Assembly: GCA_902790595.1 (NCBI GenBank)
Contig: CADASL010000001.1
Span: forward strand, 248,001 to 312,000
Origin: an uncultured Bacteroidales bacterium
GTDB lineage: Bacteria > Bacteroidota > Bacteroidia > Bacteroidales > SZUA-534
Direction: 5' to 3'
DNA: 64,000 bases
Of the stretch, positions 1-7,768 are shown piece after piece; within the stretch, counting starts at the first letter, position 1; each line of letters starts with the position of its first letter. A program made the translations under genes and the position numbers. Below the pieces are notes generated by a model, which did no database searches, was not told the DNA's origin, and saw only the letters and a list, made by a program, of their open reading frames with translations.

Positions 1-111
1 TTTGCCGAAGCCACAAACATCGGCGACAGCAAATACTTCGATTTCAGCGGTTTGCAGCTGCCCGGACGATGGGTGAAAGCCGGTTTAAAAGTTGAACTGG
101 CCAAACGATAA
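1..111 (+). CDS. C-terminal end of an outer-membrane beta-barrel protein, probably a TonB-dependent receptor (5' end outside window)
   Basis: The first 36 codons are open and end in TAA at 109-111. The tail contains GRWVKAGLKVELAKR. An aromatic, glycine-rich last strand of the type LPGRWVKAGLKVEL is what the final beta-strand of Bacteroidota TonB-dependent receptors looks like, so an outer-membrane nutrient receptor is the best guess. Only the last strand is visible, so no substrate can be named. It is followed by an inverted repeat (128-197) and then by dsbD on the same strand. Confidence 0.55.
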   Translation, partial: FAEATNIGDSKYFDFSGLQLPGRWVKAGLKVELAKR

Positions 112-127
112 CCGCAAACAAAAGAAT

Positions 128-197
128 TAACCACGGAACACACGAAAAACACGGAAATGATAAAAAAATCAGTGTTTTTCTGTGATTTCCGTGGTTA
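128..197. repeat. Long inverted repeat (CCACGGAA...TTCCGTGG type) between two genes
   Basis: Two arms of about 25 bases, TAACCACGGAACACACG and its near-complement ending in TTTCCGTGGTTA, can pair across a loop of about 20 bases. It follows the stop of the receptor gene and precedes dsbD, so it may act as a transcription terminator. Its wording (CCACGGAACACACGAAAAACACGG) resembles intergenic repeats scattered through many Bacteroidota genomes. That last point is from memory, not a search. Confidence 0.6.
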
Positions 198-253
198 TTA
201 TTAACTACAGCCAACAATTTTCATACTTTTACAAAAGACAAACTGTTTTAAGT

Positions 254-2260
254 ATGAAACTTATAAAACGAACACTTACTGCTCTTTTCGCGTTTTGCAC
301 GATAGCTGTGAGCGCGCAAATCCAGAATCCAGTTAAATGGGACATCAGCAGCCAGAAAACCGGCGAGAATGAATACCAAATCAACTTCAAAGCCAAGATT
401 GACGCAGGCTGGCACATCTTTGCGCAGTATCTGCCCAAAGGCAACTACTCGCTGCCGACAAGTTTCTCGTTTGAGCAACTCACTGATGTTGAGCGCGTTG
501 ACACGGTGCGCGAGTTGTCGAAAGTGACTGAAGAGAAAGATGAGATTGCCGGCGCCGTTGTGCGCTATTTCTGCAACGAAGCCGTTTTTGCGCAGACAGT
601 CAAAGTGACCGGCCCCGCCCCCACGGTAAGTGGAAAAATTGAGTACCAGACTTGTTCCGACGAGATGTGCGTGATGGGCGACCAAGAGTTCAGCCTGTCG
701 CTGCTGGACGGCGGACAGAGCGCTGTTCCCGCCCCCGCCGAGCCTAGCAACGACGCAAAAATCATTGAAAGCGAGCCCGTTGTGCACACGGCCAACTCAA
801 ACTCAATTTGGAAGGTGATTCTCGAAGCCATTCTGTGGGGCTTTGCCGCGCTGCTCACACCGTGCGTCTTCCCGATGGTGCCAATGACAGTGTCGTTCTT
901 TCTGAAAAACGAGCAGAACAAAGGCCGCTCGCGCTCAATGGCATCAGCTTTCGGGCTGGCGATTGTGGCACTCTACACCATTCCCATCGCAATCATCATT
1001 TTGGCTACCTATCTGATTGGCGGGCAATCGGTTACGGCCGATATTTTTAATTGGCTCTCAACTCATTGGCTGCCCAACGTGCTGTTTTTCATCATATTTA
1101 TGGTGTTTGCCGCATCTTTTCTGGGCGCTTTCGAGATTGTTCTGCCCAGTTCGCTAATCAACAAGGCCGACTCAAACTCGAACCGCGGCGGACTGGTGGG
1201 CGTGCTTTTTATGGCGCTGACGCTGGTTCTGGTGTCATTCTCGTGCACGGGCCCCATTGTGGGCACCATCCTTGTAAAATCAACTCAAGGCGACATTTGG
1301 GAACCGATTATCACAATGCTGGCCTTCTCGGCGGCCTTTGCGCTACCGTTCACGCTGCTGGCGTTTTTCCCGTCGTGGCTCACAAAACTGCCCAAATCAG
1401 GCAGTTGGCTCAATACCGTTAAGGTAACGCTGGGTTTCATCGAGATTGCGCTCGGCCTGAAATTCTTGAGCGTGGCCGACCAAACCTACCACTGGGGCAT
1501 TCTGGACCGCGAAGTCTATCTGGCCATCTGGATTGCCGTTTTCGCCCTTCTGAGCCTGTTTCTGCTTGGAAAACTGCAGATTGGCGAGACAAAAAACGAC
1601 CCGCCGAAAGTGTTCCGTCTGCTGCTCGGACTGCTCACAACGGCCTTCACCATCTACCTGATTCCCGGAATGTGGGGCGCGCCCTTGAAGGCCCTTTCGG
1701 GATACCTGCCGCCGCAGACAACCATCGATTTCGACCTTTCGGCGAAAGCCACTGTTGCCGCCGACGACTATGAATCAGCGCTTTGCGAGACGCCCAAATA
1801 TGCCGACCTGCTGCACCTGCCGCACGGACTGCAAGGCTATTTCGATTATAATCAGGCACTCGAATGCGCCCGCGAGCAGAACAAGCCGATCTTTATCGAC
1901 TTCACCGGCCACGGCTGCGTCAACTGCCGCGAGATGGAAGCCCGTGTGTGGGCCGACGCCGAAGTGCTCGACCGTCTGCGCAACGACTATATTGTTGTGG
2001 CACTGTATGTTGACGACAAAACCGAGCTGCCCGAGTCGGAATGGGTGACATCGGACTACGACGGAAAAGTGAAGAAAAGCATCGGCAAGGTGAACGCCGA
2101 TTTTCAGATAAGCCGCTTCAAAATCAACGCCCAACCCTACTACTGCCTGCTCGACACCGATGGCAACCTGCTTGCCGACCCGATGGGTTACAACCTGAAT
2201 GTCAGCGAGTTTGTAGAGTTTCTTGACAAGGGAATAGAACGTTTCGACGAAAAGAATTAG
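254..2260 (+). CDS. dsbD: Thiol:disulfide interchange protein DsbD, cytochrome c biogenesis transmembrane type
   Basis: This inner-membrane protein carries electrons from cytoplasmic thioredoxin to periplasmic thiol proteins. The start at 254 gives MKLIKRTLTALFAFC and a signal peptide; an ATG at 182 would add 24 codons that do not look like a leader. Domains in order: a periplasmic DsbD-alpha-like domain (about 28-150) with Cys134 and Cys139; eight or so membrane segments (185-475) with the paired redox cysteines Cys204 (LTPCVFP) and Cys331 (SFSCTGP); and a C-terminal thioredoxin domain with CVNC at 555-558. The 668 residues match the full three-domain family. It stands alone between a receptor gene and a phosphatase gene. 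Confidence 0.93.
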   Translation: MKLIKRTLTALFAFCTIAVSAQIQNPVKWDISSQKTGENEYQINFKAKIDAGWHIFAQYLPKGNYSLPTSFSFEQLTDVERVDTVRELSKVTEEKDEIAGAVVRYFCNEAVFAQTVKVTGPAPTVSGKIEYQTCSDEMCVMGDQEFSLSLLDGGQSAVPAPAEPSNDAKIIESEPVVHTANSNSIWKVILEAILWGFAALLTPCVFPMVPMTVSFFLKNEQNKGRSRSMASAFGLAIVALYTIPIAIIILATYLIGGQSVTADIFNWLSTHWLPNVLFFIIFMVFAASFLGAFEIVLPSSLINKADSNSNRGGLVGVLFMALTLVLVSFSCTGPIVGTILVKSTQGDIWEPIITMLAFSAAFALPFTLLAFFPSWLTKLPKSGSWLNTVKVTLGFIEIALGLKFLSVADQTYHWGILDREVYLAIWIAVFALLSLFLLGKLQIGETKNDPPKVFRLLLGLLTTAFTIYLIPGMWGAPLKALSGYLPPQTTIDFDLSAKATVAADDYESALCETPKYADLLHLPHGLQGYFDYNQALECAREQNKPIFIDFTGHGCVNCREMEARVWADAEVLDRLRNDYIVVALYVDDKTELPESEWVTSDYDGKVKKSIGKVNADFQISRFKINAQPYYCLLDTDGNLLADPMGYNLNVSEFVEFLDKGIERFDEKN

Positions 2261-2315
2261 AAAAACAGATTCTGTAATAATATTTGTTATATTTAAGGCT
2301 TGTTGGCAACGGTGG

Positions 2316-4886
2316 ATGAAGAAGCTATTATTCATAGGATTACTGCTTGGTTTGGCGTTTATTAGCCAAGGCGAGATTGTCATAACCGACGCCAACGCCA
2401 ACAAAACCATCGACCTTGCCGAAAACATCTTCTACTACGAGGACCCAACCGGCGCCCTGACATTTGAGACGGCCGCTTCGGAGGCGTTTTTCCGCAACTA
2501 CATCCAGATGCAGAACAACATTCTGACCATCGGTGGAAACAATAACACCACGTGGGTTCTTATCACTCTGAAAAACACCACAAAACGCCGTCAGGACTAC
2601 TTTCTGAGCCTGCAAAACCCGAACATCGACGAGTTGGTTTTCTTCTCAACGCGAGACTCATCGTTCTTCAACACCGGTTTGAATTACCCGTTCTCGCAGC
2701 GCCCCAGCGACTCAAAGTTCTATAATTTTGTGGTATCGGTAGTTCCTTTGGGCACAGCCACCTACTGCATAAAATTCTCGCCGCAGCGGCACGTGGTGCA
2801 TATTCCGATTGTGATGAAACCCGGCAGCACCTTCTTCGATGAGGGCAGCTTCAACCAAACAATGAACGGACTGGTGTACGCGCTTGCGCTGCTCTCAATT
2901 CTGGCAATAGCGCTGCTCTACATATCGGAAAAAGAGAAGATTTACGTTGTGGCTATGTTGTTGACGATAAGCCTTCTGGCTCTGCTGCTCTACTACGACC
3001 AGACGCTCTTCAAATACCTTGTGCCCAATTCGCCATCGGCCAACAAACTGCTGGGCAAGCTGCTGAAACCGCTGACACTGACGGCTTTCATCTATTACCA
3101 AAAATACAGTATGCCGCCGCGGCCGTTCAAGAGGCTGCGCGCCCACCCGTCGAACCTGATGATTACGCTGGGATTTTTGTGCACGTTCTTATCTCTATTC
3201 TCTTTCGACAACAACTTCAGAGCCATAATCCTCAACGCTTTCATCGGCTTAACTTGCGTATATTTCATCTATTGTGTGGCGTCGAACTGGAAGCGGAAAA
3301 AACAGGAGTTCGCACTACAGGTCGCGGTATCGGCCACAATACTTATCTGTCTCATTTACAAGAATATTGTTAAAAGCGAGTATGGTATGATTGTCTATAC
3401 CAACGAGCACTACGTGAAGATAGCCCTTCTGACGATTGCGATTCGCTCGACAGTCAGGTTCAGCCTGAAGTTTGTGAAGACACGCACCGAGTATTACGAG
3501 ATGAGCCGGAATATGGAGAAGAGCATCAACAAGCGCACCGAGCTTATCAACCAACAGAAAGAGGTGTTGAACTCGCAGCGTGAGGAGCTGATTCAGCAAA
3601 AAAACACCCTTCAGGACCAGCGAGAGGAGCTGCGTGCGCAGAAAGAGCTTCTGCAATTGAAAAACAACGAGTTGGGCAAGATTTCGCAGGTGACCAACCG
3701 GTCGAACAACCGTATTGTGATATTTCGCCCGAACGGCGAGATTGACTGGTACAACGCCGCATTTGCCAATCGTATACATACCGATTATGAGGAATACAAG
3801 TCGGGACCGACAATGAACCTGCTCGATTTGAGCAGTGATCCCGAGGCGCTGAAAAAAGCATTATCATTATGCTTGGAGAATAAAATGCCCACCTCATATG
3901 AGGTAGAGGAATCCGACAATAGTTGGATGCAGGTAACCCTCACTCCCATTCTTGACGCACAGGAAAACGTAACGCTCATAATTGCCGTGGGAACCAACAT
4001 TTCACAGTTGAAGTTGTACGAGCAGAAAATCGAGCAGCAGAAAGCTGAAGCCGAGGCGCAGCGCAACATCGCTCTCCTCCAACGTGATGAGATTGAGGCC
4101 AAGCAGAGCGAGATTTACGGCAGTATCCGCTACGCAAAACGCATCCAAACGGCTATGATGCCCAAACCCAAGCAACTCCAACGCGACTTCTGCGACAGCT
4201 TTATTCTGTTTATGCCAAAGGATATTGTGAGCGGCGACTTCTATTGGTATCATCGCATTGATAACAAATACTTTGTGGCGGCGGTCGATTGCACCGGCCA
4301 CGGCGTTCCGGGTGCGTTCCTGTCGATTATCGGCAGCTATCTGCTCAACTCCATTGTCATCCACAACGACGTTTACCGCCCTGCCGACATCTTGAAACAT
4401 CTGAACCGCAAAATCAAAATATCGCTGAAAAGCGATGGTATGCGCGACCAGAACAGCGACGGTATGGATATTGCCCTTGCCGTGATTGACAAGGAGAAAC
4501 ACACCATTGAATTTGCCGGCGCACTCCGCCCGATGTACCTATACTCGAACAACGAGTTCTTTGAGCTGAAAGGCGACAAAATTCCGATTACAAGCAACAT
4601 CTCCGGCACATCGGTGAACAGCACCTACACCAATCACGAATATCCGTTCAACCCCGGTGACCAGTTCTACATATTCTCCGATGGCATTATCGACCAGTTT
4701 GGCGGCATCGACGGTAAGAAATACCTCACTAAACGCTTTAAAGCGCTGCTGGAAACAATCAAGAGCCTACCGATGAGCGAACAGAAAGAACTCATCAAGA
4801 AGGATTATGACCAGTGGCGCGGCCGCTACGACCAGGTTGACGATATTCTGGTTATCGGAATCCGCTACAGCTCGCAGGATTTGTAA
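2316..4886 (+). CDS. Membrane-anchored SpoIIE/RsbU-type serine phosphatase with 7TM sensor and PAS domain
   Basis: A signal-transducing PP2C-like phosphatase of 856 residues. In order: signal peptide (1-19), an extracellular 7TMR-DISM-like beta domain (about 25-170), seven hydrophobic segments (about 180-395), a coiled coil rich in NQQKEVLNSQREEL-type repeats (400-455), a PAS-like domain (about 460-565), a second coil, and a SpoIIE domain from about 610. The metal-binding motifs DIVSGDFYWY and DCTGHGVPGAF, and the late FSDGIIDQFGG, are intact. Such proteins usually dephosphorylate anti-sigma-factor antagonists or similar partners; none is encoded nearby. The small ORF at 4910 follows by 23 bases. 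Confidence 0.88.
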   Translation: MKKLLFIGLLLGLAFISQGEIVITDANANKTIDLAENIFYYEDPTGALTFETAASEAFFRNYIQMQNNILTIGGNNNTTWVLITLKNTTKRRQDYFLSLQNPNIDELVFFSTRDSSFFNTGLNYPFSQRPSDSKFYNFVVSVVPLGTATYCIKFSPQRHVVHIPIVMKPGSTFFDEGSFNQTMNGLVYALALLSILAIALLYISEKEKIYVVAMLLTISLLALLLYYDQTLFKYLVPNSPSANKLLGKLLKPLTLTAFIYYQKYSMPPRPFKRLRAHPSNLMITLGFLCTFLSLFSFDNNFRAIILNAFIGLTCVYFIYCVASNWKRKKQEFALQVAVSATILICLIYKNIVKSEYGMIVYTNEHYVKIALLTIAIRSTVRFSLKFVKTRTEYYEMSRNMEKSINKRTELINQQKEVLNSQREELIQQKNTLQDQREELRAQKELLQLKNNELGKISQVTNRSNNRIVIFRPNGEIDWYNAAFANRIHTDYEEYKSGPTMNLLDLSSDPEALKKALSLCLENKMPTSYEVEESDNSWMQVTLTPILDAQENVTLIIAVGTNISQLKLYEQKIEQQKAEAEAQRNIALLQRDEIEAKQSEIYGSIRYAKRIQTAMMPKPKQLQRDFCDSFILFMPKDIVSGDFYWYHRIDNKYFVAAVDCTGHGVPGAFLSIIGSYLLNSIVIHNDVYRPADILKHLNRKIKISLKSDGMRDQNSDGMDIALAVIDKEKHTIEFAGALRPMYLYSNNEFFELKGDKIPITSNISGTSVNSTYTNHEYPFNPGDQFYIFSDGIIDQFGGIDGKKYLTKRFKALLETIKSLPMSEQKELIKKDYDQWRGRYDQVDDILVIGIRYSSQDL

Positions 4887-4909
4887 AGGAGTTTCCTCAA
4901 TCTTCACTT

Positions 4910-5143
4910 ATGGCTGAGATGGTGTCATCCTCATCTCTAATGGCTATAATGTTTTGGCAATCAATAAGTTTACTTGAAAAGAAAGTGAAAAACGAACAAA
5001 ATTCTAAAATGTTCGTATATAAGGTTCTGTCAGCAGCCGGTCTACAGGCTTCGTACAGCGTAAGCAATCTGCCGCAGGGGATAAATTATGTAATTGTACA
5101 CACAACTCAAGGCAACGCCATTCGGCAATTCATAAAACATTGA
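4910..5143 (+). pseudogene. Remnant of a T9SS type A C-terminal sorting domain
   Basis: The 77-codon frame ends in FVYKVLSAAGLQ, then YSVSNLPQGINYVIVHTTQG and a final FIKH. This follows the pattern of Por-secretion sorting domains (V-x-I-Y-N-x-x-G ... V-S-x-L-P-x-G-x-Y-x-V-x-V ... F-I-K-x). The first 35 residues resemble no domain and there is no signal peptide, so the export domain has lost its cargo. It sits at the edge of the AT-rich island where other gene pieces lie. A short real protein cannot be excluded. Confidence 0.5.
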
Positions 5144-5188
5144 TTTTAAATCGGTTATTTCCGAATCCAAATTCGCACCAGTGCGTAA

Positions 5189-5274
5189 AATAAAAAAGGC
5201 CGCCCGAATCGTCTTCAGGCGGCCTTCTGCGTTATCTAACATTTTCTCCTATAGCGCCCTGACATACGTCGAAA
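5189..5274. repeat. Copy A of the 3' end and terminator of the PII-like gene (direct repeat of 7686-7768)
   Basis: This stretch repeats 7686-7768 with a handful of differences, including a 3-base length change. Read on the minus strand it keeps the last codons S-T-Y-V-R-A-L-stop and the GC-rich terminator hairpin (5193-5228). The join at about 5274/5275 leads straight into an RHS fragment. The two copies, in the same orientation, bracket the whole island of RHS and small secreted genes. Confidence 0.9.
5193..5228 (-). terminator. Rho-independent terminator (duplicated copy)
   Basis: The GGCCGCC...GGCGGCC stem is followed, on the minus strand, by a T-run (AAAAAA on the plus strand at 5193-5198). 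It would stop minus-strand transcripts from the RHS/immunity island. It is the same hairpin as at 7690-7724. Confidence 0.8.
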
Positions 5275-5415
5275 GTTCGGGTGGCGCAGGCCAAAGGGGT
5301 AATAGTCGTTTTGCTCAAGAACGGTCATACTCTGGTTGAGCACCGCGCGCACAGAGCCGAGGTGGTCGGTGATGGTGTGATCGGAATAGCTATCAACAAT
5401 TGTGCGACTCGTCAT
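5236..5415 (-). pseudogene. RHS core fragment fused out of frame to the duplicated PII-gene 3' end
   Basis: A 59-codon minus-strand frame starts MTSRTIVDSYSDHTITDHLG, continues with the RHS signature SVRAVLNQSMTVLEQNDYYP and FGLRHPN, then runs into RRMSGRYRRKC, which is the duplicated PII-gene end read in another frame. Bases 5275-5374 match 6802-6901 in the intact RHS tip at 98 of 100 positions. The toxin part has been lost. It is a recombination scar or a displaced RHS tip, not a working protein. The two 100-base RHS copies could recombine and delete the genes between them. Confidence 0.85.
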
Positions 5416-5496
5416 ACTGTTTGGTTTGTCGTGTTCAAAGATATAAGATTTAGCTGCAAAGTTTTTATAGTCAGGTTGTTTTAAACAACCATGATT

Positions 5497-5973
5497 TCAC
5501 ACTTCATACAAAGATACATAATAAATGTGCGAAGTTTTTACTGACAAAACAAACAATCTCTTTTGTTTTAAATGATTAGATATGATTGTATAGTAAAACT
5601 CATCATTAAGATCATTTAAGAACATTGTTTTTTCAATACAATCAAGTTCACTTATTTCATCAATAAATACTTTTAATTCTTTTGATTCATTTTTGCAGCA
5701 TTTATTCCATTTAAACTCATCGTAATAATTATATATTGTATCCGATAATACTACATTAGTGATATTCTTTATAATCTCGTCAGAATCTTCAATTGAATAC
5801 ACCTCAAAGGTAGCTCCCTCAAAATCAAACATTGATTTGCTCGAGAATATTAATTTAACATTTACATCCTCATTGTTTAATAGCATCTCAAAAAAACGGG
5901 AGGAAAATCCCTTACAAGAGGTGATTAAAACAATGGAAAAAATTATACATATGGTTGCGTTTAACGTTTTCAT
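5497..5973 (-). CDS. Small AT-rich lipoprotein, candidate immunity protein of the RHS tip
   Basis: A protein of 158 residues with a lipoprotein signal (MKTLNATICIIFSIVLITSC, lipobox ending at Cys20). The mature part is acidic and aromatic with a Cys-Cys pair (KWNKCCKNES). No family is recognised. It starts 6 bases after the stop of the RHS tip and shares its low G+C (about 30%, against about 50% for the chromosome), the arrangement expected of an immunity gene downstream of a polymorphic toxin. A lipidated product would sit in the periplasm or outer membrane, which suggests, if it is an immunity protein, a toxin acting in the envelope. The immunity role is inferred from position only. Confidence 0.65.
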   Translation of the reverse strand: MKTLNATICIIFSIVLITSCKGFSSRFFEMLLNNEDVNVKLIFSSKSMFDFEGATFEVYSIEDSDEIIKNITNVVLSDTIYNYYDEFKWNKCCKNESKELKVFIDEISELDCIEKTMFLNDLNDEFYYTIISNHLKQKRLFVLSVKTSHIYYVSLYEV

Positions 5974-5979
5974 TCTATT

Positions 5980-6933
5980 CTATTTTTTTAGTATAGGATT
6001 CTTACCATAAGGTTTAAAGCCATATCCTTTTCCTTCTCCTACAATTTGTCTTGCCATCCATGTCGTTGCATCTCTAACAATTCTTCCGTCTCCGTTAAAA
6101 TCATACGTGTCCAAGTATCCATTCTTGTCTAGATAAAAACCGATTTCACCAGTTTCTCTGTTTTTGAGTTTCATAGTTAAAGTTCCATGTACTCTTCCTG
6201 TTGTTTTTGAAGCACCTGGAGAAAGAAAAAAATTGAATTGTAATCTGTTATCGTCTTTTTCGCTAAAATCCGATTTTTCAAGGGGTGATAAATCAATTTT
6301 AGAAACATCAATATACAAATCCTTACCAGATCCATTGTTCCACCAAGCCCTTGCTTCTTGATCTGTTACAACACCATCCCAATCCGGCCTATCCTTTAAT
6401 CCACTGAAGCTTTCTTCAAAAGCTGATTTTGCTTCATCATCAGTGAAATTATCTAAGCCTAAATTATATCTCATTGCCTCATCGTGAGCCATACCTTGTA
6501 CAAAATTTACTTTATTCATTATAATGGCTTCTCCCTGCAATCCTCCATCATCGGTTCCGATTAGATTTCCATTAACATCATATATCGGATTGTTTCCGTC
6601 CATATCCACATACTTCAATGGATTCCCCACACAGAAGTTATAAGGCGACCAAGAATAGTACTTTTCGGAAAGCGGGTCCACCTGCAGCCACTGGCAGAAC
6701 TCTGCCGAGTACTGCCGTGCGCCGTAGTCGGATGTGGCGTCGGCGGCAATCTCCTCTTTGCCGTTGTAGCGGTAGCGGTTGGCGGTGGTTTTGAGTGAGG
6801 CGTTCGGGTGGCGCAGGCCAAAGGGGTAATAGTCGTTCTGCTCAAGAACGGTCATACTCTGGTCGAGCACCGCGCGCACAGAGCCGAGGTGGTCGGTGAT
6901 GTGTAAATGCTCGTTTGTTGTATTTACAATCAT
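5980..6933 (-). CDS. Orphan RHS tip with unknown C-terminal (toxin-like) domain
   Basis: A 317-residue protein that starts inside the RHS core. Residues 12-40 carry ITDHLGSVRAVLDQSM and YYPFGLRHPN, about 85-100 carry the hallmark VDPLSEKYYSWSPYNF, and then NPLKYVDMDG closes the core. The long YD-repeat barrel of a full RHS protein (usually over 1000 residues) is absent. The remaining 200 residues are a variable domain, AT-rich, ending GRIVRDATTWMARQIVGEG; no known toxin motif is visible. The ATG is 4 bases after the stop of the preceding small secreted-protein gene and there is no leader, so it is probably a silent or recombination-dependent cassette. A lipoprotein gene follows directly. Confidence 0.8.
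   Translation of the reverse strand: MIVNTTNEHLHITDHLGSVRAVLDQSMTVLEQNDYYPFGLRHPNASLKTTANRYRYNGKEEIAADATSDYGARQYSAEFCQWLQVDPLSEKYYSWSPYNFCVGNPLKYVDMDGNNPIYDVNGNLIGTDDGGLQGEAIIMNKVNFVQGMAHDEAMRYNLGLDNFTDDEAKSAFEESFSGLKDRPDWDGVVTDQEARAWWNNGSGKDLYIDVSKIDLSPLEKSDFSEKDDNRLQFNFFLSPGASKTTGRVHGTLTMKLKNRETGEIGFYLDKNGYLDTYDFNGDGRIVRDATTWMARQIVGEGKGYGFKPYGKNPILKK
6802..6901. repeat. RHS core repeat, copy B (98% identical to 5275-5374)
   Basis: A 100-base block inside the intact RHS tip encodes the DHLGSVRA...PFGLRHPN segment and recurs at 5275-5374 with two differences. Both copies point the same way, so crossover between them would remove the tip domain and the lipoprotein gene. Confidence 0.9.
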
Positions 6934-6937
6934 TTAA

Positions 6938-7447
6938 TTATTTCTCAATCAAAAAAATGTTTGAGTATTGATAAATGTATTTCGTATCAATTTCCATTTT
7001 TAAATATTGTTCTACTTCTTTTCTCTTTATAAGAACAATCCTTTCACGATAAAAATTTGATGCCATATTCTTTTTTGAGATATAATATGAAAAAGATTCT
7101 TTGGGCGCAATGTTTTTGATAAATGAATATCCAATATTTATAGGCAGAGAATCCAATAAGTTTTCAAACATCATTTCTACCAAATTAAAATCACCCTTGC
7201 GCTTTTTAAAATAGTCGTGAACCAACTCAATATCTGTTCTGTCATTAATCGGTTCTAATGCCACCCAAGTTAAATAGTTCTCATCTGAATTGTTTGTTAT
7301 TTGGTATTTATCTATTATTTCTCTTTCCTCAGTAATTCCATTATAATATTTGTTCGTAATAGTATCATAATGAATCAAACATTGGGCATTTATCGTTATG
7401 GTACTAGATAGAATATTTAAGAATAGTAAGTAAATTATTCTTTTCAT
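6938..7447 (-). CDS. Small secreted protein of unknown function, possible orphan immunity gene
   Basis: A 169-residue protein with a signal peptide (MKRIIYLLFLNILSSTITINA, cleavage near AQC). The mature part holds KYQITNNSDENYLTWVALEP and a beta-rich middle; no family is recognised. G+C is very low. It lies directly upstream of the RHS tip (4-base gap) and downstream of a broken RHS piece at 7535-7584. It is therefore well placed to be the immunity gene of a toxin tip that has decayed. That role is inference; it could also be unrelated cargo. Confidence 0.6.
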   Translation of the reverse strand: MKRIIYLLFLNILSSTITINAQCLIHYDTITNKYYNGITEEREIIDKYQITNNSDENYLTWVALEPINDRTDIELVHDYFKKRKGDFNLVEMMFENLLDSLPINIGYSFIKNIAPKESFSYYISKKNMASNFYRERIVLIKRKEVEQYLKMEIDTKYIYQYSNIFLIEK

Positions 7448-7534
7448 CTCTGCATATTTTTATAGTTTACCCGTTGGCGGATTTTTTTAACATTAGTTTG
7501 TTTTGTCAATTGATAGTTAGCGTATCTATTATCT

Positions 7535-7584
7535 ATTCATAAGGCGTTCAAGAGTAACTCTTCTCCGCCAGCGGGTCAAATATA
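7535..7584 (-). pseudogene. Decayed RHS piece (DPLAEKSYS motif with nonsense codon)
   Basis: Read on the minus strand the bases give I-F-D-P-L-A-E-K-S-Y-S-stop-T-P-Y-E. This is the RHS hallmark DPLAEKYYSWSPY in which TGG (Trp) has become TGA. No open frame surrounds it. It marks the former end of another RHS tip at the promoter-proximal end of the island. Confidence 0.65.
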
Positions 7585-7685
7585 TTATTTTGTATATGAT
7601 TCGGCAAAATTATATTGTCGTAGACCGAACGGCTTAACATAGTACCATTAAGCCGCAAAAAGCAATATCTTTTCGTTGTTTATTG

Positions 7686-7768
7686 AATAAAAAAGGCCGC
7701 CCGAATCGTCTTCAGGCGGCCTTCTGCGTTATCTAACACTCTCCTACAGCGCTCTGACATACGTCGAA
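7686..7768. repeat. Copy B of the PII-gene 3' end and terminator (direct repeat of 5189-5274)
   Basis: This is the functional copy: the last codons (STYVRAL-stop) and terminator of the gene at 7744-8961. The matching copy lies about 2.5 kb away beyond the RHS island, in the same orientation. Confidence 0.9.
7690..7724 (-). terminator. Rho-independent terminator of the DUF1538/PII-like operon
   Basis: A GGCCGCC...GGCGGCC stem with a T-run on the minus strand, 20 bases past the stop codon of the PII-like gene. Confidence 0.85.

Noticed and set aside
182..253. Upstream ATG for dsbD at 182
   Set aside because: It lies within the inverted repeat and adds 24 residues; the ATG at 254 gives a proper signal peptide.
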